Assembly: GCF_000315625.1 (NCBI RefSeq) | Contig: NW_005434633.1 | Location: forward strand, 155,867 to 188,366 | Source: Guillardia theta CCMP2712 | Taxonomy: Eukaryota > Cryptophyceae > Pyrenomonadales > Geminigeraceae | Reading direction: 5' to 3' | Length of the DNA stretch: 32,500 nt | Part shown: piece after piece, positions 21,579 to 29,878 of the stretch | How positions within the stretch are numbered: position 1 is the stretch's first letter | Layout of the letters: each line of letters opens with the position of its first letter | The notes under the pieces: model-generated | Database searches by the model: none | What the model was told of the DNA's origin: nothing | Seen by the model: only the letters and a program-made list of their open reading frames with translations | Translations under genes and position numbers: made by a program

Positions 21579-22859
21579 ATGGTGGTCGAGTTGCCTGCGT
21601 TCGCTACGACGCAGGTCCGAGGGGTTGGCTCGTTCCCCAAGACCATCATGGAAGGGACCGTGAAGCCTACGACCATGAACGGGACGACGAAGAAGCTCGA
21701 GATGGGCTACACGGGGATCTACAGCGGATGCCGACCTGACACCTGCAGTCGCTACGAGGCTGCTCACCCGCCCATGAGGAACACTCTGCTGGGAGAGAGC
21801 TGGGCCAACCTACCCGTCCACACCTTCCTGTGGAAGAACACCAGGACTGAGCTGATCAACCAGATCGATCACCCGCACAGGGGAGGACGGATGGATCCGA
21901 GGCAGGACCTGACCAAGAAGAAGCAGTACTCCTGCTTCACCATCACCACTTCCGGCAAGCGCAAGCTCCAGACCCAGTCTCACACTGGATCCAGCTACCA
22001 CGGCCTCATGTTCTCAGTCCGTGCTGAGCACCGGCCGCTCAGGATTACTAAGTTGCACATGGCGTGTGGTGGTAACCCCCGCCGAGAGCTCTACCGTGTG
22101 TACGTCAAGAAGGGTATGGTTCTTGACGGCTTCATGGACGCGTCGAGCTGGCAGGAGGTCGCAGCGGGGGAGGCGGAGCTACCGTGCTCTAAGGCCCTGT
22201 ACGGTCTCGTCCCGTTCCCAGAGGAGGGAGTTCGGGTCCAGCCGGGGGAGGTGATGTCCTTATATGTCCACTGCCCTTACAATCAGCAAGGGGTTTGCTT
22301 CAGAAAGTTCGCGCGATCATGGCCGGGCTACCCCCGAGCTGATGCTGTGACGGACGGGAACAAGGACCTGAGGTTGGAACGTCCTCTCCCTCCGTCCCTT
22401 CCTCCTCTCCTCTCCTCTCCTCTCCTCTCCTCTCCTCTCCTCTCCTCTCCTCTCCTCTCCTCTCCTCTCCTCTCCTCTCCTCTCCTCTCCTCTCCTCTCC
22501 TCTCCTCTCCTCTCCTCTCCTCTCCTCTCCTCTCCTGACTGGGGCATTTCAGTATCTTGGTTGCCCGCGCAACGTATAGTCAAACTCCATTCGAACGGCT
22601 GTCCAAGGATGGATATGCATTTGCAGGTCTGTCACTGAGATACCAAAGAGAAAGAAAACGAATTGATGATGGTGCTGGTATTCAAGGGGAAGAATGCTTG
22701 TATGATGCAAACAGAGAGGAAGAGGAGGGAGAGGTAGAGGGAGAGGGAGAGGGAGAAGGAGAGGGAGAGGGAGGGGGAGGGGGAGAGGGAGGGGGAAGTG
22801 AACAAGAATTTTGTGAGACGGCGAAGCTGTTGTTGTTGAAGAATGAGGCACCAGATTAG
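21579..22859 (+). CDS. Probable beta-sandwich protein, function unknown
   Basis: The model joins 21579..22372 and 22553..22859, giving 366 residues. The 180-nt intron contains a TCTCC repeat. The raw frame runs through that repeat as a leucine-serine-proline tract, but splicing (phase 2) yields a sensible join ending DLRSILVARATYSQTPFERL. The core at about 140-290 reads HGLMFSVRAEHRPLRITKL, RELYRVYVKKGMVLDGF, SWQEVAAGEAELPC, VRVQPGEVMSLYVHCP, then PFERLSKDGYAFAGLSLRYQ. This alternation of strands and the order MF-x-V-x-A, YVKKG, W, PGE-x3-LYV and FAG resembles a beta-sandwich module I associate with diatom and oomycete proteins, often in secreted or repeat contexts. There is no signal peptide. 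The C-terminus is a Glu/Gly-rich tract and its end at 22859 is uncertain. Confidence 0.62.
22406..22535 (+). repeat. (TCTCC) pentanucleotide microsatellite, about 26 copies
   Basis: A nearly perfect 5-bp repeat of about 130 bp fills most of the 180-nt intron of the 21579-22859 gene. On the minus strand it is GGAGA. Confidence 0.9.
22728..22800 (+). repeat. GGGAGA purine repeat, coding for a Glu/Gly tail
   Basis: A hexanucleotide-like GGGAGA repeat encodes alternating Glu and Gly near the C-terminus of the upstream model. Confidence 0.6.
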
Positions 22860-23191
22860 AAGCTGGTGGAGTACTGATGGTGATATTCCTGATGGTGATA
22901 TTCCAGGCATCATCGAGTATGATTTCATCGGGACCAAGAGCATGTTCCAGACAGCAACAGCGGCGCTGGATCAGACAAAGCAAAATCCACTAGCGAACAA
23001 GTGATCGCAATGGGAATAGGTTCATGATTGTGGTTGTGAAATTTCAGTGAAATGGGAAGAAATTTGCAATTAGTCCCAACAGAATTCATTTCGGCAACAG
23101 TTTTCATCTCGAGTTTCATTCTCACTTTACAAGATACATCACTTCATCATCACAAATAACAACAACAATCACAACCCAAGGATCCTATCAT
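22860..23191. other. Convergent intergenic region
   Basis: The 332 bp contain two direct copies of a 16-bp unit (CTGATGGTGATATTCC) at about 22874-22905. I see no gene. Confidence 0.5.
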
Positions 23192-25505
23192 CTACACCGG
23201 CGAGCGCGTGTTGCCCATCTCAATCGCCTCCATCTCCTCCTGAGCAAGTTTGTGCGACGTTACAAGCGCGTCGTTCTCATCATCCACCGCCCGTCTGAAC
23301 ATCTTCCATGACATCAAGCTCTTCATCCTCGTCTGTATCGTCGAAGTCTGCGGATGCTCTGCCGAGCTGCCGAAGACATGGAGGATGAGAGCGAGGAGGA
23401 GGATGCCGATGGGGAGGAGCATTGACGCTACGATGGCAGAGGAGGAGGAGGAGATGAGGCAAAGGAGGAGACTGATCAGCCCAACAACGCAAGCGTACGG
23501 TCCTTGTGTGCGCACGTGCTGCATCAGGTCACAAGAGGAGCAGAGGGAGGATAGGATGGTGGTGTCGGAGATGGGAGAGACGTGGTCGCCGAACATGCTC
23601 CCTGAGATGATGGCGCCGAGGGTAGCCAGCAGGCTGTCGTTGGCCCGCACGGGACCGTCGCCGTCATGCGCGACAGTGAGAGGGAGAGCGATGGGAAACA
23701 TCAGCACCATCGTACCCCATGACGACCCTGACGCCACGCTGACGAAGGCAGAGATGAGCATGGCGGCAGGAGGGAGGAGGTTGATGGGGAAGGAAGGGCC
23801 GAAGGCGGAGGAGACGTAGGAGCCCACGTGCAGTACCGTCGACATGTTGCCGATGCCCCAGGCGAAGACGAGCGTCAAGAAGCCGACGGTGATGGAGCGG
23901 ATACCTGCGACCCATGCCGCCATGCACTGCTCGAGGGTGAGGAGGCGCTGGCCGATGGTGAGAAGGATCGCCATGGCGTCTGCCAGCAGGCTCGACCAGA
24001 TCAGAACTTTCGTCGTCTCAGCGTGCGAGAGGATCTCAACAGCCGACGGCGGGGCTGCTGCGTCTCCTAACGCCTGGTAGTATCGGCTGACTCCTGAGCT
24101 GATAATCCCTGAGGCCATGGCGACGAGCATGGAGAGGATGGGGATGAGGGCGTTGATGGCCCGGGGAGGCGTGTCAGGGTCTGGCTCCATGTCAGGCTCT
24201 GATCCCAAGTTGCTGTCAACCAGATCAGCCGCCTTGTCCACCGTCTTTGCTCCGAACTTCTTCCTTGCGTGCTGTTCCGCCACGAGCATCGGCCCAAAGT
24301 CCTTCCCCATTGCCGCGACCAGCATCGCCATGCTCATGGCCAGGATAGGGTAGAAGCTGTAAGGGATGGCTCCGATGAGGATAGAGAAGACGTCGTCTGA
24401 AATATTCATCTGCTGCAGCAGCTGCTGAGCAACACTGAGCTTGAACCCGATCCACGTGCTAAGGATTGATACGGAGGCAACGGGGGCAGCGGTGGAGTCC
24501 ACAAAGAACGCGAGCTTCTCTCTGCTCACTCCACACGCATCAGTCACCGGCCTCATCGTTGGGCCAACAATCAGGATGCTGCTGTAATCGTCGAAGAAGA
24601 CCAGGTACCCCACCAGCACAGCTATCATCTACCGCAAGTCATGTCAACTTCCTCTGCCCCTCTTTGCTTCCAGTACCTGAGCCCTTCTCGCGGAAGTCGC
24701 GTACTGCACGAAGACTTTGCCCAGCCCGAGAGCTCCACCATTGCGAGAGATCACACCCACAAGACCCGCCATGAACCAGGTGAAGAGCAAGAGGCCTTGG
24801 TCTGCCCCTTGCAGAGCATCGTAGAGGAACGTGTCTCCTGCCCGAAGGAACCCTGCGGGGCCAGTCACGGCAACAGACGTCTGCGAGGCTGAGGAGAGGG
24901 GAGGACGTACCTTCGAACGGGTTGTACGCACTGATCAAGGTCCCTCCGACAATCAACCCTGTGAACAACGCAAAGCAGACATTCTGACTGAGGATGGCAG
25001 AAAGTACGATGACAACAGAAGGGAGGAGGCAGAGAGCTCCAGGGATGGAGGGGACACTCTCGATGACCTCTGAGAACATCTCTCTTCGATGAAGGATGCC
25101 TGATCGCTCCTCCTCCTCAACCACGTTCAGACGGAAGTCCACAAAACCACTCGATGTTGTTCGGAAAGGAATTGAGGATTCGATGAAGGCAAGCCCGTTC
25201 ACGTCAAGAGGCATTCTGTTCGCTTCGGTGTAAGAGCACTCCCTCAAGGATTTGGAAGTTGTGTTGGCGGCCGAGCAGTTCTCCAGCATCACAACCTCTG
25301 CGAACATCCTTTTACTGCTCGTTCCACTCGAATTTGAGCAGAACATCGAAAAGTGAATGCGCGACCGGATCTCAGTCAGCACAATCTTCGGCGTCGATGT
25401 CACATGAAACAAAGTGCATGAGACACCGGAGGCTGTACACTCTGTTGCGGACGAGATGAAGACAACGAGCAAAGCAAGCACGCAGTATCGACTTCCTGTC
25501 CTCAT
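23192..25505 (-). CDS. NhaC-family Na+/H+ antiporter-like membrane protein
   Basis: The model is complement(23192..24628, 24677..24837, 24911..25505), giving 730 residues. Introns are 73 and 48 nt with matching phases. The protein starts with a signal-like hydrophobic segment (YCVLALLVVFISSA) and a hydrophilic domain of about 130 residues. About eleven membrane segments follow. Family motifs are VISRNGGALGLG, VFFDDYSSILIVGPTMRP and GDHVSPISDTTILSS, all typical of NhaC-type transporters. The family exchanges Na+ for H+, or in some branches amino acids or organic acids, so the substrate is not fixed by sequence. The large N-terminal extracytosolic domain with cysteines is not part of bacterial NhaC. 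The location (plasma membrane or an organelle) cannot be told. Confidence 0.92.
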
Positions 25506-25850
25506 CGCAGATAGCTTTCACCCTGAAAGTGGAGGAGAAAACCTGAGCGCCCTTCCTGCTCCTCCTCTCCCTGCAGTCCCTGCTCCTCTTGCTCCTCCTC
25601 CTCCTTCCCTTCCTCCTCCTCCTCCTCCTCTCCGTCCTCTCATCGCTGTCTCATCTTGCCCCTTGTTCGCCCCTCCCCCTGCCTTGCATGTGCTACTCAA
25701 ATCAGCTACACCTAAATCCACGGAACCACGAAAGATGGCTGACCACAGAGCATTCGCCGCATATGCCATGGCCTGAAGCGAGCAAGGCTTGCGTTGCGAC
25801 CGATGCCTCCTTCATGCAGGAGAGGCTGTCGTGAAGGAGCAGCAGAAGAA

Positions 25851-25886
<36 letters not shown>

Positions 25887-26490
25887 AGAGGGATGCTATC
25901 CCCATGCAGGAGGACTGGAAGGCAAGATTTAGACGAGATTCCGCAAACAGCTCCGAACAAAGTTCAGCTCATTGTGAGGAAAAGGTCTATGGCCACCAGA
26001 AGGAGCATGACGAGATCAGATAAAATTTCGGTTTGAACACGCAGGGGGTTCGTGATAGAAGAAGGACCCTTGCCCTTCAGCACACTACTTATTGGATACA
26101 GTTCGCCCCCCTGCTGACCACTACGTCCTTTCGTCGTTCTTGCTGGGACCGTGGGAGAATGATGCGCTTTTAGGGAGCCATGAATTGCTGCATCCCACTT
26201 GTGTTCTTCTCGCATCTTGTACTTGTCTGAGATGTGCTGGTTCACCGTTGGATTCGAACTCATTGCATGATTGTGCTTACTAGAAAAACTTCTACTTGCA
26301 ACGTTGTCATCGCTCCTTGTTTGGTCGATGTAGCAGCTTCTTTGTTTTCCATCTTTCTCAGTGTGTATGCTCTTGTAGCCCACAAAAGGATACACGGCAG
26401 TTCTCTATCTATCGCACGCTAATTACAATCCCACTGACTTCGTTCCTGTGATATGGTCGAAAGTTTTGACTGATTTTCCTTTGAACAGTC
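25506..26490. promoter_or_regulatory. Divergent intergenic region, antiporter / ML protein
   Basis: The 985 bp hold pyrimidine repeats at 25555-25680 and a GGAGCA hexanucleotide repeat at 25853-25890, both on the plus strand. I found no convincing exon. A GATTCGAACT at 26250-26259 recalls a tRNA T-loop but does not fold. Confidence 0.5.
25853..25890. repeat. (GGAGCA) hexanucleotide repeat, about five copies
   Basis: About five GGAGCA units in tandem lie in the divergent promoter region. Confidence 0.75.
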
Positions 26491-27560
26491 ATGATCTCAA
26501 TCAGCGATTCTCGATCTGCAGTCAGAACAGAAGTGGTTGCTACAATCTTGCTGCTCTTTGCCATCTCTCTCGCGGCAGCAATACCCGTTGAGCTTGCAGG
26601 AGGTAAAACTTGTGAACAAACCTCGTTTCCTCCTATGAGCCGATCGCTTCCAGGCAAGAGGCACGTCAGATCCAACTCAACAGCAAACCCGCGGGTACAC
26701 ATCGCTGTTACCATCACTTGCCTCACCCGCTCTTGTCATGCGAGCAGGAGCTCAAGGTGGAACCGTTCGCATGGAAGATGTGCGGCGATCCTTCGGACCC
26801 GTTCCAGGTTGCAAGCGCGACAGTATCTCCGTAAGAGCGAGGAAAGTACTGGAGGAGGAGGATGACTGTGAATCTTCAGATGGCCGATCAGATTCAGCAA
26901 GGCCAAAGAAACCCCCATCACCATCTCTCTCGATGGCTACCTCAACACTAGTGTCGGTACTAGTGACTTGGTTTCTACCTTGTGCGCTGACGAGCTTGAA
27001 GTGTCCGGCACCCTTGAGCTCGGGATAAAGAAGAAGCTGCCGTATGTTGAGGTCTGGGTAAGTCGGAGCGCAAACGTGGGTGAGAGCAACAGCGCTGAAG
27101 TCTCAACGTGCAGGAAAAGATTCCGTGCATCGAGGGATACGGATCCTGTGTTTACGACCTGTAATCGAGATGGTGTTTGTGTTTGCAATGATGACCTTTC
27201 TCTATCGCAGCTGCTCTACACTACAGAATGTCTTCGGAGTCTGTGACGTATGGTTCACTGAGCATGGGCTCCCCTGCGAATGTCCCTTTAACCCCCAGGC
27301 AAGATTCAGCTCTTCCTTCTCCTCTCTCCTCATGCTCAGCGCAGTCATTCACCGTCTTGCCATCGACTCTCAACCTTCCTGAAGCCGGACCAGACGTACC
27401 TGCATGGCTGTTCGATGGAGACTTCCAGATCGAGGCTCGCTTTCTCCTGAATGAGCTGGACCCTCAGCTGACAGAGTTCCAGGTCATCATAAGAGACTCG
27501 GACGGCAACCGGGTGGCGTGTGGGTGGGTACAGCTTTCTCTGCTGATTGTGAATAATTGA
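26491..27560 (+). CDS. Secreted ML-domain (NPC2/GM2-activator-like) lipid-binding protein
   Basis: The model joins 26491..26602, 26654..26694, 26748..26830, 26880..27057, 27114..27160, 27211..27298 and 27345..27560, giving 254 residues, all phases consistent. Introns are 46-56 nt; the last one starts with GC (CAG/GCAAGA). The N-terminus has a signal peptide (VVATILLLFAISLAAAIPV). The ML fold is suggested by cysteine and strand order: WKMCGD near the first strand, SPWPIRFSKAKETPITISLD, LELGIKKKLPYV, IPCIEGYGSCVYDLC, PCECPF and a final strand VACGWVQLSLLI. ML proteins bind lipids or sterols in the lysosome or outside the cell. The cysteine pattern fits, but sequence similarity in this family is low. 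An alternative last exon is described under findings. Confidence 0.82.
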
Positions 27561-27929
27561 TCATCATGGCATCCTTGTCTATGTTCTATATGTATTCCTC
27601 ATATATCCCTGCAAACGTTGATCCCTCTCATCCATCTCCTCCTACGCATCAACCAGTGTGTCACCCATGTAGCTCCCGACAAGACTCGCTGCCCGTGGGG
27701 TCATGCGTGCACATGCGAGACTCGCTATGAGACATGCAAGGTCGATGATCGAAGAGCTTTACTACCCATCCGACGTATACTCGGTATGCTAGCTGCTGCT
27801 TGATCCGCCTCACTCGATCAGCTTCGTCATTCATCTATGCTCGCAAATACACAAAACACTTACACACACACCTATGTACACATACACACCAGCAAGCAAG
27901 CACGCCATCCCTCCCCCTACCCCCCTCCT
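27561..27929. other. Convergent region with a cysteine-rich open frame
   Basis: Between the ML stop and the left twin gene lies an open stretch, 27657-27803, preceded by an AG acceptor. It encodes a 49-codon Cys-rich segment and could be an alternative last exon of the ML gene. Otherwise I see only A/C-rich sequence. Confidence 0.4.
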
Positions 27930-28148
27930 CTACCGCCTCAGCCCCAGCGCTCCTAGCACCGCCCGGCTCATGTGCCGGCGACACTCGAGCTGCACGCTCA
28001 CGGGATCAGCCAGGGGCTTGCGAGAGGCGGCGGGGACGATGCGATGGGCGAGGAGGTCGCGCTGGGCGGCGAGCTTGGCGTCGACGAGGGAGGAGGTCGA
28101 GGCGGCGGAGGAGGCAGAGGAGGGAGTACGGGAGGAGAAGGAGGGCAT
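27930..28148 (-). CDS. Twin small gene, left copy: 72-residue protein of unknown function
   Basis: The start is ATG at 28148-28146 and the stop TAG at 27932-27930. The protein has a Ser/Ala-rich N-terminal third (MPSFSSRTPSSASSAAS), then DAKLAAQRDLLAHRIVPAAS and a basic end (CRRHMSRAVLGALGLRR). Net positive charge and a Ser/Arg/Ala N-terminus without acids could be an organelle-targeting peptide, which is inference. Evidence for coding is preservation: the right copy has two base differences in 219, one silent and one Thr/Ile, while the promoters around them have diverged. A TATATA lies 133 bp upstream of the ATG. I do not recognise any family. Confidence 0.6.
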   Translation of the reverse strand: MPSFSSRTPSSASSAASTSSLVDAKLAAQRDLLAHRIVPAASRKPLADPVSVQLECRRHMSRAVLGALGLRR

Positions 28149-28280
28149 GGCAGGAGGCTGAGACAGGGGCGGACTGGACGGAAGGAGGGAGGTCGTGCAA
28201 CGACAGGACGGCAGGGCGCGGGAGAAGGCTGTAAGAGAAGAGAGGTCGGTAGCGAGGGAGGGAGGACGGAGGGAGGGGCT

Positions 28281-28286
28281 TATATA
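28281..28286 (-). promoter_or_regulatory. TATA-like box of the left twin
   Basis: CTATATAAG on the minus strand lies about 133 bp upstream of the left ATG. The right copy has GCTATATCA at the matching place (28813-28821). Confidence 0.5.
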
Positions 28287-28380
28287 GGAGGAGAGGGAGG
28301 CGGAGGGAGACGGTTGCTGTTGACCACGCAGATGCTGACGGAGGACAGGAGGGCTTGAAATGACGAGGCTTGGAGCCGCC

Positions 28381-28694
28381 AGCCGGCAGCCCTTACGTCA
28401 CCCTGTAGTAACGTAGGTCTGAGGGGATAGGAGATCAGAGGGGTCAAGATAGAAGATCGGGTGGTTCCGCCCGCCGTCAGCTAGTCGTCCGCCTGTGTCG
28501 GAGATCGCGGGAGATCGGGGGCCTGGTGTAAAGAGCCCCCTCCTTATCTGCACAGGGGGTCAGTACACAGACGGTATCACTGGAGGGGTGGGGGTTTCCT
28601 ATCCGTACGGTCTACCGCCAGTAGTAGATGCCTCGCAGATGTCCGTGCTAGTCAAAACTACGACAAGCTCCCGTTGCTCAAGGTGACGTTGCTG
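28381..28694. promoter_or_regulatory. Central spacer between the inverted arms
   Basis: About 310 bp separate the arms and hold no open gene. Near each end is a TGACGT core (plus-strand ACGTCA at 28395-28400 and TGACGT at 28684-28689), about 250 bp upstream of each ATG and in mirror orientation. TGACGT is the core of bZIP/CRE-type sites. Confidence 0.5.
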
Positions 28695-28814
28695 GGGGGC
28701 CGAAGGCTCGTCATTTCACGGCCTCCTGTCCTCCTTTTTTTCTCCAACACGGACAAGCCCGAAGACAAACTTCAACCGACTCGATGCGCCTCCCTCCGTC
28801 CTCCCCGCTTACGC

Positions 28815-28819
28815 TATAT
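28815..28819 (+). promoter_or_regulatory. TATA-like box of the right twin
   Basis: TATAT lies about 123 bp upstream of the right ATG, matching the place of the left copy's TATATA but with one changed base. Confidence 0.4.
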
Positions 28820-28937
28820 CAGCCCCCCTCCTCCCTCCCTGCTCTACCGCGCCCTGCCGTCCTGTCGTTGCACGACCTCCCTCCTCCCGTCCCTGCCTGC
28901 CCGGTCTCCTAGTCCGCCCCTGTCTCAGCCTCCCGCC

Positions 28938-29156
28938 ATGCCCTCCTTCTCCTCCCGTACTCCCTCCTCTGCCTCCTCTGCCGCCTCGATCTCCTCCCTC
29001 GTCGACGCCAAGCTCGCCGCCCAGCGCGACCTCCTCGCCCATCGCATCGTCCCCGCCGCCTCTCGCAAGCCCCTGGCTGATCCCGTGAGCGTGCAGCTCG
29101 AGTGTCGCCGGCACATGAGCCGGGCGGTGCTAGGAGCGCTGGGGCTGAGGCGGTAG
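28938..29156 (+). CDS. Twin small gene, right copy: 72-residue protein of unknown function
   Basis: The start is ATG at 28938 and the stop TAG at 29154-29156. The protein equals the left copy except for one Ile in place of Thr in the Ser/Ala-rich third. The frame is open further upstream without a stop, but homology with the left copy and the start context favour this ATG. A polyadenylation hexamer lies about 160 nt downstream. Function unknown. Confidence 0.6.
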   Translation: MPSFSSRTPSSASSAASISSLVDAKLAAQRDLLAHRIVPAASRKPLADPVSVQLECRRHMSRAVLGALGLRR

Positions 29157-29318
29157 AGGAGGGGGGGTAGGAGGAGGGATGGTGTGCTTGCTTGCTGGTG
29201 TGTCGGTGTACATAGGTGTGTGTGTGAGAGCGAGTGATTTGTGTATGAGCGTGTATACGCGTGCGCGAGAGCAGAGAGAGGAAGGAGTGGTTTTGTACAG
29301 GTAGCTTTCTGTCATCGC

Positions 29319-29324
29319 AATAAA
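29319..29324 (+). terminator. AATAAA polyadenylation hexamer
   Basis: An exact AATAAA lies about 163 nt after the right twin's stop and just beyond the end of the inverted repeat. The left copy has no equivalent in the homologous stretch. Confidence 0.45.
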
Positions 29325-29878
29325 TGAGAAACACGATTATGTGCTTGGATCTCTGCCTTGGCTCATCATAGCTGATCACCTGACTGCAAGCGCAGACGTG
29401 TGAAAGCATGGGTGTGGGGATCGGATGTCGATGATGAGGCTTTGATGAGGGATGGTTGTGATAGCTGACGATGGATCGAAGTCGAGCACGAGCGTACACA
29501 GAACAGCTGCTGACGTTCTGCAGCAACTTATCGGGCACATCGGTGCGAGATGAGTTTCAAACCTGGTATGCTTTCTTTACTATCTGTTTACTATTTCCTT
29601 TGATAATGATCTTTCTGCCCTGTAAAAAATACCAATATAGATCTGAGGCAGGCTTGATATCAATCGCACAGCAAGAAAAATGGCGGGAGAGCGAATCAGG
29701 GCCAAGGAAAGGAGAGGGGGGGGAGGGGAGAGGGCAAGAGGAGACGAGAAGAGCAGATGGAAAGGGAAGAATCTTATGCTGTGGGGAGGAGCAGTGAATG
29801 TCTGATGTTCGAGTGCGGTAAGATGAAAGTCCCTAGAACTCAAATCGACATCTAGTCTGTCGGAAGCAAGGTTGAGCT
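29325..29878. other. Tandem intergenic region, twin / repeat protein
   Basis: I see no convincing gene here. An open frame at 29471-29797 has a hydrophobic run and a purine-rich tail (29690-29770) but no supporting context. The promoter of the 29879 gene should lie in this stretch. Confidence 0.45.

Larger units (their letters stand above)
27850..28380. repeat. Left arm of a large imperfect inverted repeat
   Basis: The arm pairs with 28695-29245 read on the other strand. It covers a whole 72-codon gene, its 3' flank and its promoter. Identity is near-perfect over the coding part and lower in the promoter, where small insertions and substitutions occur. Confidence 0.9.
28695..29245. repeat. 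Right arm of a large imperfect inverted repeat
   Basis: The arm pairs with 27850-28380 on the opposite strand. Relative to the left arm it has about 20 extra bp just upstream of the ATG (around 28888-28910) and a longer altered stretch at 28733-28790. Confidence 0.9.

Noticed and set aside
22373-22538. Protein tract of repeated Leu-Ser-Ser-Pro-Leu
   Set aside because: It is a pentanucleotide microsatellite inside a phase-matched intron; the domain continues after it.
26238-26300. tRNA gene suggested by GATTCGAACT
   Set aside because: The T-loop-like sequence has no matching five-base stem on either strand and no acceptor or anticodon stem can be drawn.
27972-28358. Gly/Arg-rich frame on the plus strand in the left arm
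   Set aside because: It is the antisense of the 72-codon gene; the mirrored frame on the right arm is likewise antisense.
27850-29245. Foldback transposon
   Set aside because: No target-site duplication or transposase is seen, and the arms contain a conserved gene with its own promoter; segmental inverted duplication is simpler.
29471-29797. 108-codon frame with a hydrophobic run
   Set aside because: No splice or family support; half of it is a purine tract.
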